64,000 nucleotides of DNA, from contig JBBRMR010000001.1 in assembly GCA_038230735.1 (NCBI GenBank), positions 115,777-179,776 of the forward strand, read 5' to 3'. This stretch comes from Arcicella sp038230735 (GTDB taxonomy: Bacteria; Bacteroidota; Bacteroidia; Cytophagales; Spirosomataceae). Shown here piece after piece: positions 16,086-25,897 of this stretch. The notes beneath the pieces are model-generated. The model saw only the letters and a program-made list of their open reading frames with translations. It was not told the origin of the DNA and did no database searches. Both the position numbers and the translations under genes were made by a program. Each line of letters begins with the position of its first letter. Positions within the stretch are counted from its first letter, which is position 1.

Positions 16086-16212
16086 GGAACTATGTACTAT
16101 TTGGCGGAAAAGATAATTTTTAGAATAAATATCTTCCAATATCCATAGCGAGGGGTTTAAACCCCTCGCTATGGATATTGGAAGGAGATTCCGCTAAATA
16201 GTGCATAGTTCC
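16086..16212. mobile_element. MITE-like nested inverted repeat, 127 bp
   Basis: The outer arms at 16086-16109 and 16189-16212 (GGAACTATGTACTATTTGGC and complement) match at 22 of 24 bases. Inside lies a perfect 52-base palindrome at 16133-16184 centred on GGGGTTTAAACCCC. No ORF is present. The nested symmetry and terminal inverted repeats resemble a miniature transposable element or a BIME-like repeat. No target-site duplication is evident because the left flank runs straight into the terminator. Confidence 0.6.
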
Positions 16213-16223
16213 GTTTTCTTTAA

Positions 16224-17594
16224 CTAATATAAAATCCCTTTTATGGAAATACTTGGCGTTCCATTACTTTTCAAAACTGCCGTTCTGGTGGCAACGGGGT
16301 CATAATCCCATTGGAAAGTGTTATTTTCAATGATATCCGTCAATGGCTTTACACCCGCCGCAACTATGCCACTTATGCCACTCAATAACTGGTTTGAGTC
16401 GTAATAATAAGTTGCCGTTGTCGCAAGCCTCGTAAACTTAATATTCCCTTTTGAATCAAGTGAGGGTTGATAATATAAAACCCCTGCCCCATTGAAAACT
16501 ACTGTATTATTAGGTTGTGTGCGGGTATAATCAATCAACATAACAAAAACACCATCATTAGGGAGATATTGTAACGAAATATTACCTAATACTCTGACGG
16601 GTGCTACTGTTGATAGCGTTATAACATCACTTTTAATTTTGGAATACAGTGCTTTATATTCTGCCGTTTGCGTTGGGATATTAGGATTCATCGTGAAGCC
16701 TACGAACAGATTCCCCAAGGCAAAATAGAAGGGTAACGTTGGTCTGTTAGCACCCACAATGTTTACTCTTTTGCCACTTACATTGATAAAATAAACCTTC
16801 AATGCGGCATCCCAGAACATTTCTTGGAAAGTTGTACCACCAAAAGTAATGGGGTCTTTTAATTGAATTCCTGTGGTTGTTACAATAAAGGCACTACTGA
16901 CCGCATCAATATTTCCACTTCTATTGAGAAAATATAATACTAAGAATTTATTAGTTAAATCAATCTGCAAATCCGCCTTGTCGCCCGTTGGCAATACTAA
17001 GGTCAAGAAACTTGGTGAATTAGCGTAATTGGCAGTTCCCTTAAAAACCGAAGCAAATGTTCCATTTGCTAAATTATCCGAGTCAATTTTCGTGATTTTT
17101 GTCAGGATTAACTCTGTTTTATTAACATTTCCAACGAGTTTGATGGTATTGTCAGTGGCAGAGACGAATTCTAATTCCAAATCAGCGAATTGTCCCGTAC
17201 CTCCGTTATAATCAGGATTTACCAATTCGTGCAGATAGGAATAGGAATCAAATATTAGCGTTGGCTTTTGTAAGGCTTTTACTTGAAAAGTGGTTTCAAA
17301 GGCTTTTTCGTAACCATTACTAAAATAATAAAATCCATCAATATCTGAGTACATCGTTAATTTGCCCGTTGCATCAAATTTGAGATAGAAACTATATCCT
17401 CCCGCTTGTCCACCATCGGGATAATAAGCTCCCTTCCATCCGTATTGGGCATCGGTCAATTGCTTCTTATAGCCTGAAACGGCATTAGTGGCTCTCTGAT
17501 TAGCCGAATCTGGAAATAGTGGTTCAACCTCGCTTTTTTTACACGATAAAAAGCTGAGTTGAACCAGAATTATATAGATAAATATTTTTTTCAT
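16224..17594 (-). CDS. DUF4302 domain lipoprotein
   Basis: This 456-residue lipoprotein has lipobox FLSC (Cys 18). The mature N-terminus with AVSGYKKQLTDAQYGWKGAYYP and the beta-rich body (GYSFYLKFDATGKLTMYSD) match the DUF4302 family of Bacteroidota. It is the last gene of a minus-strand group: SusC, SusD, zinc metallohydrolase, DUF4302. In other Bacteroidota, DUF4302 proteins often occur in this same set, so it is probably a surface accessory of the first Sus transporter, possibly ligand-binding. The function is not established. Confidence 0.8.
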   Translation of the reverse strand: MKKIFIYIILVQLSFLSCKKSEVEPLFPDSANQRATNAVSGYKKQLTDAQYGWKGAYYPDGGQAGGYSFYLKFDATGKLTMYSDIDGFYYFSNGYEKAFETTFQVKALQKPTLIFDSYSYLHELVNPDYNGGTGQFADLELEFVSATDNTIKLVGNVNKTELILTKITKIDSDNLANGTFASVFKGTANYANSPSFLTLVLPTGDKADLQIDLTNKFLVLYFLNRSGNIDAVSSAFIVTTTGIQLKDPITFGGTTFQEMFWDAALKVYFINVSGKRVNIVGANRPTLPFYFALGNLFVGFTMNPNIPTQTAEYKALYSKIKSDVITLSTVAPVRVLGNISLQYLPNDGVFVMLIDYTRTQPNNTVVFNGAGVLYYQPSLDSKGNIKFTRLATTATYYYDSNQLLSGISGIVAAGVKPLTDIIENNTFQWDYDPVATRTAVLKSNGTPSISIKGILY

Positions 17595-17608
17595 ATCCGT
17601 GAATTTTG

Positions 17609-17646
17609 AGTTAAAAGTCTATAAGTTAAAAGTTTATGAGTTAAAT
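17609..17646. repeat. Short direct repeats in operon spacer
   Basis: AGTTAAAAGTCTATA, AGTTAAAAGTTTATG and AGTTAAA follow one another in the 100-base gap between the zinc metallohydrolase and DUF4302 genes. No function is evident. Confidence 0.5.
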
Positions 17647-17694
17647 CGGATTTCTTAACCTTTATGAGAAAATCTATTAAACTGATGAACTTTT

Positions 17695-18552
17695 TTACTT
17701 CGTAAAATTAATAATCGCCGTTTGGGTTCTGGTTTGTAATCGAGTGAAATCAATATTATAAGTTGCCTTCAAATAGTCAATCACAATCTGTCCCTTTTGG
17801 CGAAGAGCTGCTCTTCCCGAAGCGGTCGGAATGGAATTTACCTTGGCATCATAAGCCGTTTTTCCTTCTACTAACATGGTAGCTAAAACCTCCACAAAAT
17901 CTTCATCCGTTGTGAGCATCGAATACGGCGTGATATACCCCAAAGACAAAGCCTCATCATCAGAAACATTGTACCAGTTGGAAGTATAAGTCCCTGGTGT
18001 GATACGCTTATACGCCAGTGGAGTAGCAATATTTTGTTGAAGAATATGCCCAAATTCGTGGTGAATTGTATGCAGCATCTGTTTTACGCCAAATACATTT
18101 TTTTTGTCAAATTCATTGATTTCATACAAAATCACTTTTTTCCCTCCTTCGGCAGTTCCCAGGGTTATTGTTCCGTCTGAGTTCCAATTGGCACTTCCCA
18201 CGAGAACGTACTGTTTTGGACAGAATTTTTTAATAAAATCACTTCCCGCTTCTGCTTCGTAAGGGTCAATCCAGATGGCTTTTACGCCCTCCATCACGGG
18301 TTGAACTTTTGAAACCAAAGGTGGTACTAATGTTTTGAAAGGCAGTTCATTGGCATCCCAACGGTATTTTACTTCAATATTGTAAGGTTTTGTAAAGTTG
18401 GTTTCTATCCAAGTATCAATGGGTTGCTTGGTCAAAATGTCTCCTCCCAAGCCCTCAACTTTGGCACTTACATCATCAATTTTCGTACTGCACGAAAGCG
18501 TCAAACTCATCAACAGGGTCAAAACGAATATGTTTATTAGTATCTTTTTCAT
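17695..18552 (-). CDS. Substrate-import-associated zinc metallohydrolase lipoprotein
   Basis: This 285-residue lipoprotein has lipobox LSC (Cys 21). HTIHHEFGHILQQ carries the zinc motif HEFGH at 165-169, and a later EDFVEVLATMLVEG supplies a likely third acidic ligand. This matches the Bacteroidota family of putative zinc-binding metallopeptidases that occur beside SusC/SusD pairs (TIGR04549/Peptidase_Mx1 type). It lies 87 bases after susD and 100 bases before the DUF4302 gene. It probably trims or processes the imported ligand at the outer membrane. A peptide substrate is possible but unproven. Confidence 0.85.
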   Translation of the reverse strand: MKKILINIFVLTLLMSLTLSCSTKIDDVSAKVEGLGGDILTKQPIDTWIETNFTKPYNIEVKYRWDANELPFKTLVPPLVSKVQPVMEGVKAIWIDPYEAEAGSDFIKKFCPKQYVLVGSANWNSDGTITLGTAEGGKKVILYEINEFDKKNVFGVKQMLHTIHHEFGHILQQNIATPLAYKRITPGTYTSNWYNVSDDEALSLGYITPYSMLTTDEDFVEVLATMLVEGKTAYDAKVNSIPTASGRAALRQKGQIVIDYLKATYNIDFTRLQTRTQTAIINFTK

Positions 18553-18573
18553 GGTATTCGATGTTTTAAATAT

Positions 18574-18602
18574 ACTTGTAAGGTTTCAAAAACCTTACAA
18601 GT
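18574..18602. repeat. Hairpin repeat 'acttgtaaggttt'
   Basis: ACTTGTAAGGTTT pairs with AAACCTTACAAGT over a very small loop. It fills the spacer between SusD 1 and the metallohydrolase gene, and may be an interspersed repeat or an RNA-stabilising hairpin. Confidence 0.65.
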
Positions 18603-18639
18603 TTGAATTTGTTAAATCTACTTATAGAAAATATCAATA

Positions 18640-20100
18640 TTATCTCGGATTCTGAGTGAGTCCCGATAGTGAAACTTCTTGTGGAATCTGTAAAACTTTT
18701 CGTTTATCATCCGCCGCAAGGGTTATCGTTGAACTTTTACCATCTGATGCAAGCGTATTATGCGTTACGGGTATTTTATATCTCAGAATATCAAACCAAC
18801 GCATTCCTTCGTGCATAAATTCCCGTCTTCTGTAATCTAAAATGGTTTGCAACAAAGCTCCGCCTGAATTGCCAGTACTATAAAAAGCATTATTTTTGGT
18901 TATTGTTAAATTATGCAAAGCGGGGCTGTATGATTTTATTCGTAAACTCAAAAAAGTATTCAAGTCCCCCAAAGCACCCGCAGCATCGCCTTTATACACA
19001 TAAGCCTCCGCCCGATTGAACAGTACCTCTTCCGTTTGGAATAAAGGTATCATATTATATCCATTTCCAATATTAGCATTTGCCGTTACTCTTACAAAAT
19101 ATTCGTTGTATTTCGGTAAATACACGCCTCTTTCACTTCCAAACAGCGAATAGGCTAATGCTCCCCCCGATGGATTTGCACCAAAATATAACGTTCTACC
19201 TAAGTTGCTGTTAAGTCCATATTTTTGTCCTGCCCAATATCTACCCCAAAAAGAACCCGTTTCACACAACAATAAATTAGATTTCTCCGTAATTTGAGAA
19301 TAAACGAATGATATTTCGGTAAAACTTTTCATTGAATAATCCGAGTTCCAATTTCTCATATTCTGGGCAAAACCACCCGAACCAGCCACTTTCGTAGCGT
19401 ATTCAATCACTTTATCATAATTTTTTTTGTACAGGTAAAACCTTGAAGCAAAGGCATTTGCCGCATTAATATTAAAATGATAGGCAGCTACTTTATAGGA
19501 TTGGTCGCTCAAAAGGGGCAAACCTTCCAATAGATCTTTTTCAATCATATCATACACAAAAGCTACGGTTTTGCGGTCATATTTTTTGATAACCACTTTC
19601 TCAACTTCTGTAACATACGGAATTCCCGCATCAGTAGCTGCGGAGGCGGCATCATAAAATTTAGAAAATAAATTGACTAACATAAAATGGCAGTAAGCCC
19701 GTGCCACCAACGCTTCCCCTTTTTGTGGATTTAACTCTTTGCCACCTCCCAACAATTTAATAGATTCCAATGCCTGATTAGCAGCAGCAATGGAAGCATA
19801 ACAAGCCGACCAATACAATTGCGGCGAATCTTGGTCAAGTTGCAAGACATCTTCCCACAAATAAGGCTTACCGTAGATTTGACTTGGGGCAGACCCCACG
19901 TAATTATCACTGGTGTTGTCCGACATCAATTCACAAAAAGCCGAGTAATTGGCAGTTGGGTAGGCGTGTACCAATAGCTCGGATATTTTCCCTGGCGTAT
20001 TGATATCGGTTCTATTATCTGGAACGGTATCCAGATATTTATCACAGCCCGTTAAAGTAAACAAACTGAATGTAAGTAAATATATAAGTATTTTTTTCAT
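18640..20100 (-). CDS. SusD/RagB lipoprotein, Sus locus 1
   Basis: This 486-residue outer-membrane lipoprotein has lipobox LTGC (Cys 19) and mature start DKYLDTVPDN, typical of SusD. Its helical TPR-like body contains ARAYCHFMLVNLFSKFY and NRAEAYVYKGDAAGALGDLN, and the C-terminus has RREFMHEGMRWFDILRYKI, the standard SusD closing motif. SusD proteins form the lid over the SusC barrel and capture the ligand. The gene starts 99 bases after susC 1, in a spacer with palindromic repeats. Confidence 0.93.
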   Translation of the reverse strand: MKKILIYLLTFSLFTLTGCDKYLDTVPDNRTDINTPGKISELLVHAYPTANYSAFCELMSDNTSDNYVGSAPSQIYGKPYLWEDVLQLDQDSPQLYWSACYASIAAANQALESIKLLGGGKELNPQKGEALVARAYCHFMLVNLFSKFYDAASAATDAGIPYVTEVEKVVIKKYDRKTVAFVYDMIEKDLLEGLPLLSDQSYKVAAYHFNINAANAFASRFYLYKKNYDKVIEYATKVAGSGGFAQNMRNWNSDYSMKSFTEISFVYSQITEKSNLLLCETGSFWGRYWAGQKYGLNSNLGRTLYFGANPSGGALAYSLFGSERGVYLPKYNEYFVRVTANANIGNGYNMIPLFQTEEVLFNRAEAYVYKGDAAGALGDLNTFLSLRIKSYSPALHNLTITKNNAFYSTGNSGGALLQTILDYRRREFMHEGMRWFDILRYKIPVTHNTLASDGKSSTITLAADDKRKVLQIPQEVSLSGLTQNPR

Positions 20101-20110
20101 GTAAATTTTA

Positions 20111-20193
20111 TGTTTTCGATGCTCGGTTTTCGATGTTCGATGTTTGGTTTTCGATGCTCGATTCTTCCGAACATCGAAAAACGAACATCGAAT
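20111..20193. repeat. 'ttcgatgttcg' repeat cluster
   Basis: Several TTCGATGTTCG or TTCGATGCTCG words on one side face CGAACATCGAA words on the other, forming a long imperfect hairpin between susC 1 and susD 1. The same words appear singly at 15967-16000, after prfC. Confidence 0.65.
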
Positions 20194-20199
20194 ACCGAT

Positions 20200-23100
20200 T
20201 TAAATACTCGCTTTCAAAGAGAAAGAAATTTGTTTAGAAATTGGTAACGCTACCCCGCCCGACCCAAAGAATTCTGGGTCCTGACCATAAAGTTTTTTAT
20301 CCGAATACAACAACAATAAATTGGAAGCCGAGGCTTTAATAGAAAGCCCTTTCAAACCCAATCTTTTCACCACCGCAATTGGTACTGTATAACCCAAAGA
20401 AACATTTTTGAGTCTGGCAAAATCACCATTTGCCACCCTTGCCGATGAAAGATTATAGGCTGTGTACGGAAACTCTCCACTTTCAAAGGATGCTTGAGTT
20501 CTTCTATCAATAATAGAAGGAATATTTGTGATAGCTTCATCCCCAGGCACTATCCAGCGGTTAGAAAACTCTTTGGGCGAAGCCGTCAAATCGGTATATG
20601 ATTGATCAAATTTAGGGTCAAGTTTAACTTTGTTTCCTCCCTGAAAAGACACAAAGGCATTCAACGACCAGCCTTTGTAATTAAAGGTATTCGACCAACC
20701 GCCAAAATAAGTAGGGTCTCTTGGTCCTTCATATTTTAGGTACTTGGTTTCTTGGCTTTGCACGTCCACAATGGTACTTTTTTCACCTAATTCATTCGTA
20801 AAAGTTGGAATCCCTTTTTCATTCAATCCACGGAAGTCAATGGTAAAGATACCTCTCACGGCATATCCTTGCTGAGCCCCACCCTCGGGTTTGATAAGGT
20901 CATAAATCAAAGGCAAACTTTTGAGGGTCGTTATTTCGTTTTTATTGAAACCATAATTGAAACTGGTTTTCCAAGTTAAATCCTTGTAATTCACCACCGT
21001 AGCGGATAGTCCAATATCAATTCCTTGAGATTTCATATCGGCATAGTTGGCATTTTTGAAAAATTCACCCCCAATACCCGATGTTTTGATAAGACCAATA
21101 AGGTCAAATCCCTTACGTTGATAGGCATCCACCACGATACTGACACGATTATTGAAAAGCCCCAAGTCAAAACCTACATTAGTTTCATACTGTTTTTCCC
21201 AAGTCAATTCAGAGTTTTCTAAATTAGAAATATCAATAACTGATTCTTTTTCCCCCAAATAAGGTCGATTGGTAACGGCATTCGTAAAAATGGCAGTCGA
21301 GTTTTTAGCCTTGCCGATACTGGCAGTAAGTCCGTAAGTTCCTCTGAACGACAATCGGCTAATCAAATCATTATCTTTCAAAAAGGGTTCTTCTTTGACA
21401 TTCCATGAACCACTTACGTTCCAAGTGGGCAAATATCGGGCAGAAGTTGCTTTACCTAATTGGTTTGAACCATCCACACGGGCAGTACCATTGAAAATAT
21501 ACTTTCCTCGGTAAGCATAACTGGCATTAGAAAAGAAAGCCACGAAACGGTCTCTGGTATTTTGAAGACTGAAATAGTTAAAATTGCTTTCTAAGCCTTG
21601 TTTAATGATTCTGTAATCCGTGAAAGGAATACCGCCTTTATCAAACTGATAGCCATAACCCGTAGAATTAGACTCCTGACGATTCGCAAATTTTACTTCC
21701 TGTCCCAACAGTACGTTTACCGAATGGTCTTGCTTGAAGGTATTATTCCAGTTAAGTTGATGTCTTCCGTAATAATTCACCAATTTATCCTCATTTCTTT
21801 TATAGATACCACCGTAAGGCAACACTACTACGGGTTCAGCTTCTGGGTTATCGGGGTCTCGATAAAGAAATTTATTAGCCTGTTTCACCGTTGCATTATC
21901 AGCAGCACGGTAAGCATTTGCCTGATTAGAGTTTTCATAGGTATTATTTTCACGGGTTGATTGTACCTGACGTATCGTTCCTACTACATCGTAAGTCAAA
22001 TGTTTATTGAATTTATACTGACCTTCCACTTGAAATTTCAAGTCTAATTGTCCCAAATTCAAGAAGTTAGTTTCCGACTCTTTAATAATATTGAAAGGGG
22101 CAAAATCACGTTTGAAGTATTCCAGATTTCCGTTTTCGTCATAAGCCGTCAAAGCTCTACTGGTATTGAGAGCATAACTAAACGGGTTCAAATCAAAATC
22201 TCTATCGTATCTTCCTTGGTAAGCATTGTTTACTCTATCCTGCGACCCAGGAGTACGTTGTTCACGAATCGACCCAACCGTTGTAAAACCGAGGGATAAC
22301 TTATCACTAAGTTTATAATTGGCTCGCATGGTGGCGGTATATCTACGCACATTGTCCGCAATTGTCCAGCCATTATCATCATAAATAGAGGTTGAGAAAT
22401 AGTATTGAGCCGCATCCGTTCCAGCAGTAATACTCAGCGAATGTTCCTGCGTGAGTGAATTTTTGAACAATAATTTGAACCAATCCGTATTCACCTGTGC
22501 GTAACGTTGCAGGAAATTTGAACGAACTTCGGGCGTATTCGACAAGCCAAATTGCTTAGTGTTTGGGTCGTAGGTACTAACTAAATCATACATTTTTCCA
22601 TACACTCCCGTGTTGGCTCGGCGTGAAACATCACTATAGGTAAGCCAGCCTTTGCGTTCCAATTCTGCATATACTCCCATTTGCTCGTTGGAGTTCATGA
22701 TGTTATAGTCATCATAAGAAGGGCGGAGGGTGAAAGCCATATTGGCAGTGTAACTAACGGTTGGAGCTTGAATACGTCCTTTTTTGGTCGTAATCACCAC
22801 CACACCGTTCATGGCTCTGGCTCCGTAAAGGGCGGTCGCCGAAGCATCTTTCAAGATTTGGAAACTCTCAATATCGTCTGAATTCAAACCCGCCACGGCA
22901 GAACCCAATAAAGTATTGGCATTTCCCGAAGAAAGGTCGTCATTAGAAATATTCACGACATCTTCCAAAACTACACCATCAATTACCCACAAAGGCTTGT
23001 TTTCCCCCGAAATTGAAGTTGCTCCACGAATCCTGATTTTGGGAGCCGTTCCGAAAGTACCCGAAACGTTTTGGACAGAAACTCCAGCCGCTCGACCTTC

Positions 23101-23583
23101 CAACATTCTGCCTACGTCGATAGTACCAGGAATTTTGATGTCATCAGTTTTCAGTTTCACAGCAGCACCCGTAAAATTGGCTCTATCAATTTTCTGATAG
23201 CCCGTAACGACTACTTCATCCAAACTTTTGGAATCCGTTTCTAACACGACATCAATAATTGATTGATTGGTTATCTTGATTTCTTGGGGAAGAAACCCAA
23301 TGGCAGAAAAGACTAAGGTAGCTCCATTTTTGACTTTGATGGAATATTGACCATTTCCATTGGCAGCTACGCCATTTTTAGTACCTTTTTCACGAACGGC
23401 AACCCCAGGAACGGGGGAAATTTTACCATTTTCGTCTTTTTCAGATACCGTACCCGTTATGGTAACATCAGCAAGCGGAGCAGAACTGTATGCCAGCAGG
23501 TTTGTAAGATTCGTCAGCAAAGCTAAACAAACCACCAAACCACTAAACCCCCTGAACCATAATTTAGTAATGTTTTTTTTCAT
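20200..23583 (-). CDS. SusC/RagA TonB-dependent outer-membrane transporter, Sus locus 1
   Basis: The ATG at 23583 gives MKKNITKLWFRGFSG and 1127 residues. The longer open frame to 23676 lacks a sensible signal and was rejected. The signal peptide ends near LLAYSSA. A carboxypeptidase-D-like domain (ITGTVSEKDENG onward) follows, then the TonB-box region LDEVVVTGYQ and the plug (IRIRGATSISG, DASATALYGARAMNGVVVITTKKG), then the 22-strand barrel. It works with SusD 1 to import a ligand across the outer membrane. Its signal peptide and upstream DNA differ from those of the other three SusC genes here. With the downstream metallohydrolase and DUF4302, it forms a distinct locus. Confidence 0.95.
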   Translation of the reverse strand: MKKNITKLWFRGFSGLVVCLALLTNLTNLLAYSSAPLADVTITGTVSEKDENGKISPVPGVAVREKGTKNGVAANGNGQYSIKVKNGATLVFSAIGFLPQEIKITNQSIIDVVLETDSKSLDEVVVTGYQKIDRANFTGAAVKLKTDDIKIPGTIDVGRMLEGRAAGVSVQNVSGTFGTAPKIRIRGATSISGENKPLWVIDGVVLEDVVNISNDDLSSGNANTLLGSAVAGLNSDDIESFQILKDASATALYGARAMNGVVVITTKKGRIQAPTVSYTANMAFTLRPSYDDYNIMNSNEQMGVYAELERKGWLTYSDVSRRANTGVYGKMYDLVSTYDPNTKQFGLSNTPEVRSNFLQRYAQVNTDWFKLLFKNSLTQEHSLSITAGTDAAQYYFSTSIYDDNGWTIADNVRRYTATMRANYKLSDKLSLGFTTVGSIREQRTPGSQDRVNNAYQGRYDRDFDLNPFSYALNTSRALTAYDENGNLEYFKRDFAPFNIIKESETNFLNLGQLDLKFQVEGQYKFNKHLTYDVVGTIRQVQSTRENNTYENSNQANAYRAADNATVKQANKFLYRDPDNPEAEPVVVLPYGGIYKRNEDKLVNYYGRHQLNWNNTFKQDHSVNVLLGQEVKFANRQESNSTGYGYQFDKGGIPFTDYRIIKQGLESNFNYFSLQNTRDRFVAFFSNASYAYRGKYIFNGTARVDGSNQLGKATSARYLPTWNVSGSWNVKEEPFLKDNDLISRLSFRGTYGLTASIGKAKNSTAIFTNAVTNRPYLGEKESVIDISNLENSELTWEKQYETNVGFDLGLFNNRVSIVVDAYQRKGFDLIGLIKTSGIGGEFFKNANYADMKSQGIDIGLSATVVNYKDLTWKTSFNYGFNKNEITTLKSLPLIYDLIKPEGGAQQGYAVRGIFTIDFRGLNEKGIPTFTNELGEKSTIVDVQSQETKYLKYEGPRDPTYFGGWSNTFNYKGWSLNAFVSFQGGNKVKLDPKFDQSYTDLTASPKEFSNRWIVPGDEAITNIPSIIDRRTQASFESGEFPYTAYNLSSARVANGDFARLKNVSLGYTVPIAVVKRLGLKGLSIKASASNLLLLYSDKKLYGQDPEFFGSGGVALPISKQISFSLKASI

Positions 23584-23799
23584 AATAATATTAGTATGGA
23601 TTTTAAACCGCTGAGGTTGGTGAATTTTGTTTATTGTTAGCGTGAAATGAAGGAAATGCCATGTACCAATAATCATTAGTGGACATCTATTACAACAATA
23701 AATATAACGATTGGATTTTTATTTTAATATAAAAATGATATTTTTTGATAAAGAAGTTTTACAAGATTTAGGGATTTTTGGTTTTTAAAGTGATTTTAT

Positions 23800-23842
23800 A
23801 AAAAAACAGGCTATTTCTTTGGGGGAAATAGCCTGTTTTTTT
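23800..23842 (-). terminator. Terminator of Sus locus 2 ('aaacaggctatttc')
   Basis: AAAAAACAGGCTATTTC pairs with GAAATAGCCTGTTTTTT around TTTGGGG. On the minus strand it follows the lipoprotein gene ending at 23856. The same hairpin, with one base changed in the loop, ends Sus locus 4 at 34347-34384. Confidence 0.88.
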
Positions 23843-23855
23843 ATAAAAATATACC

Positions 23856-24359
23856 TCATTTCAAAGGTCTTACTCTTGTTTCTAATGGAATAATAGTTTG
23901 TCCGTTGTCCAAAGTTATTAAAAAGAAAAATTGTAAATCTATAGGTACTCCCGCTGTCGATGCACGTAAAGCGGTGAGTCCCTTTTTCTTGAGGTACTCA
24001 TCAACAGTTGTTGTAAAAGTTACTGTTTTGCCACTGCCAGAAATCACAGCGGTGTTGTATAAACCCGTTGTTGTTTGTACCGATGTAGCATTAATAGCAG
24101 CATTTATGGAAGAAGCATTTACTCGTGTTATTTCCTTGATATTATTAGGACTTGCATCATCTAATTTAAAGATAATTTCTATTTTCCCGCCCACTGCTTG
24201 AGTAGTTACGAAAGGGAAACGTTCATAATAAGCCACATTTGCCACCGAGATTGCATCCGTAGCAATGGCATCACGGAGCGACAAATAGTCGTAATCTTTT
24301 TTACAAGAGCCAAACCCCATCAAGAGCATTAAAGCTATAATCAAATTATATTTTTTCAT
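23856..24359 (-). CDS. Small lipoprotein of Sus locus 2
   Basis: This 167-residue lipoprotein has lipobox FGSC (Cys 19), followed by KKDYDYLSLRDAIATD. The body is beta-rich and the C-terminus reads IPLETRVRPLK. It starts 34 bases after susD 2 and is the last gene before the terminator, so it belongs to the locus. It is similar in size and position to the lipoprotein of Sus locus 4, although the two sequences are clearly different. It is probably a surface accessory; I recognise no family with confidence. Confidence 0.7.
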   Translation of the reverse strand: MKKYNLIIALMLLMGFGSCKKDYDYLSLRDAIATDAISVANVAYYERFPFVTTQAVGGKIEIIFKLDDASPNNIKEITRVNASSINAAINATSVQTTTGLYNTAVISGSGKTVTFTTTVDEYLKKKGLTALRASTAGVPIDLQFFFLITLDNGQTIIPLETRVRPLK

Positions 24360-24393
24360 GTTGATTTCTGTTTAAGTTTTAAATAATACTAAT

Positions 24394-25857
24394 CTAATCA
24401 ATATCCCACCATACTCGGTCGAAGGTTTTTGGTCCTGGTGTTGGTACGTTCGGATTACTCAACTGCTCGTTACCTGTGTATGGAATACGAACTGGAATGG
24501 TATTATCATCACCACCCGTAGCATTCAAGGCTTTTTCTAAACGAGGGAAACCCCAACGTCTCCAATCATTAAATGCCTCAATACCGTTTCCACAGTTAGC
24601 AATCCATTTTTGAGTCATTATCTGATTAATTTTCATAGCATTTGAACCTGCCAATGTTACCACAGTAGGATTTGCCTTGAAATAAGCATCAATTTCAACC
24701 GTTGCCAAACCTGTTTTCAACATAGATGCTCTGATACCTTCTTCGTACAATTTTTGAGCATCACCAGCCGTATTTAATGATAAAGCCGCTTCTGCCAACA
24801 TAAAGGCACGTTGAAAGTTAGTAATCATTCTGATGGGTGCTTCGCCAGATGCACCAGTTAAATACGTTCCAAAGCGTGAACGTGTGGCAGAAAGAGGCAA
24901 TGTACCAGTTGCACCATTGTTCCAAGCCACATAAGTTGTACCACTTGGCAAGGTAAAGTATTTAGTAATTCGTGGGTCTTTGAAAAGCAATAAAGTGTCT
25001 CTGAAACGCTGACTCAATAATTGGTCATCAGGACGGTTCACAAAATTAAAGGCATAAATAGGATTTTGAGTACCTGCCGAAGCCGCAAATGCCACCTGAA
25101 AATCTTGAGCATTATCTACAATCAAACCTGCAGGTGAAGCTAATACACTCGCAATTTCAGTTTTAGCACGGTCTGGTTGAGCTCTACTAATAATCATCGC
25201 AAAACGTAATAACATGGTATTACCCAATCTCTTCCAGTTGGCTAAGTTTCCTTTATAAACAACATCATCAGCAGCAGGATTTAATACACTTTTCTTATCC
25301 AAATCCGCCATCCCTTCTTTTACCAAGTCAAATAAACTTTGAACAGTAGCCGTTCCCAAATAAATATCTTTTTGAGCATCCAATTTTGGCGTTAGATTAC
25401 CAGTTCCCTTCAATGTCTCTGAATATGGTACATCACCCCATAGGTCAGTGGTAATACTAAATCCATAAGCCTTATAAATTTTGGCAATTCCTGCATACAC
25501 TGGGCTGGTGGTTTGGGTATTATCAATCATCTTTTGGGAGTTGATTAATAAACCAGCGTATAATTCTCCGTTCCATTGGTTATCCGAGTTTCCCCGAAGA
25601 TTATACGAATCGTAAGTGGCAACCTGGTTTCCAACTCCTGCCTGATACTGCATCAAAATTGAAGTAATACGGTTCAAGTCATTACTGTTGACAAAAGCAG
25701 CATCATACGCCAAAGTTGTGAGCAATGCCGACGGCGGTACGGTAAGTGGATTGTTGGGTGTATTGTTTACATCCAAAAAATCACTTGAACAACTCGAAGC
25801 TAAGAACCCCAAAGCTACGGATGTTGCATAAATTATATTTTTTATATTGAATTTCAT
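24394..25857 (-). CDS. SusD-like lipoprotein (SusD-like_2 type), Sus locus 2
   Basis: This 487-residue lipoprotein has lipobox ASSC (Cys 23), followed by SSDFLDVNNTPNNP. That start, with KAYGFSITTDLWGDVPYSE and FNDWRRWGFPRLE, marks the SusD/RagB nutrient-binding subgroup (SusD-like_2), which differs from the classic SusD at loci 1, 3 and 4. The 40-base spacing after susC 2 indicates co-transcription. It would form the ligand-capturing lid of the SusC 2 barrel. The ligand is unknown. Confidence 0.92.
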   Translation of the reverse strand: MKFNIKNIIYATSVALGFLASSCSSDFLDVNNTPNNPLTVPPSALLTTLAYDAAFVNSNDLNRITSILMQYQAGVGNQVATYDSYNLRGNSDNQWNGELYAGLLINSQKMIDNTQTTSPVYAGIAKIYKAYGFSITTDLWGDVPYSETLKGTGNLTPKLDAQKDIYLGTATVQSLFDLVKEGMADLDKKSVLNPAADDVVYKGNLANWKRLGNTMLLRFAMIISRAQPDRAKTEIASVLASPAGLIVDNAQDFQVAFAASAGTQNPIYAFNFVNRPDDQLLSQRFRDTLLLFKDPRITKYFTLPSGTTYVAWNNGATGTLPLSATRSRFGTYLTGASGEAPIRMITNFQRAFMLAEAALSLNTAGDAQKLYEEGIRASMLKTGLATVEIDAYFKANPTVVTLAGSNAMKINQIMTQKWIANCGNGIEAFNDWRRWGFPRLEKALNATGGDDNTIPVRIPYTGNEQLSNPNVPTPGPKTFDRVWWDID

Positions 25858-25897
25858 GATAATTAATATTTTCGTGATAAAATTTTACCTACTTCGC

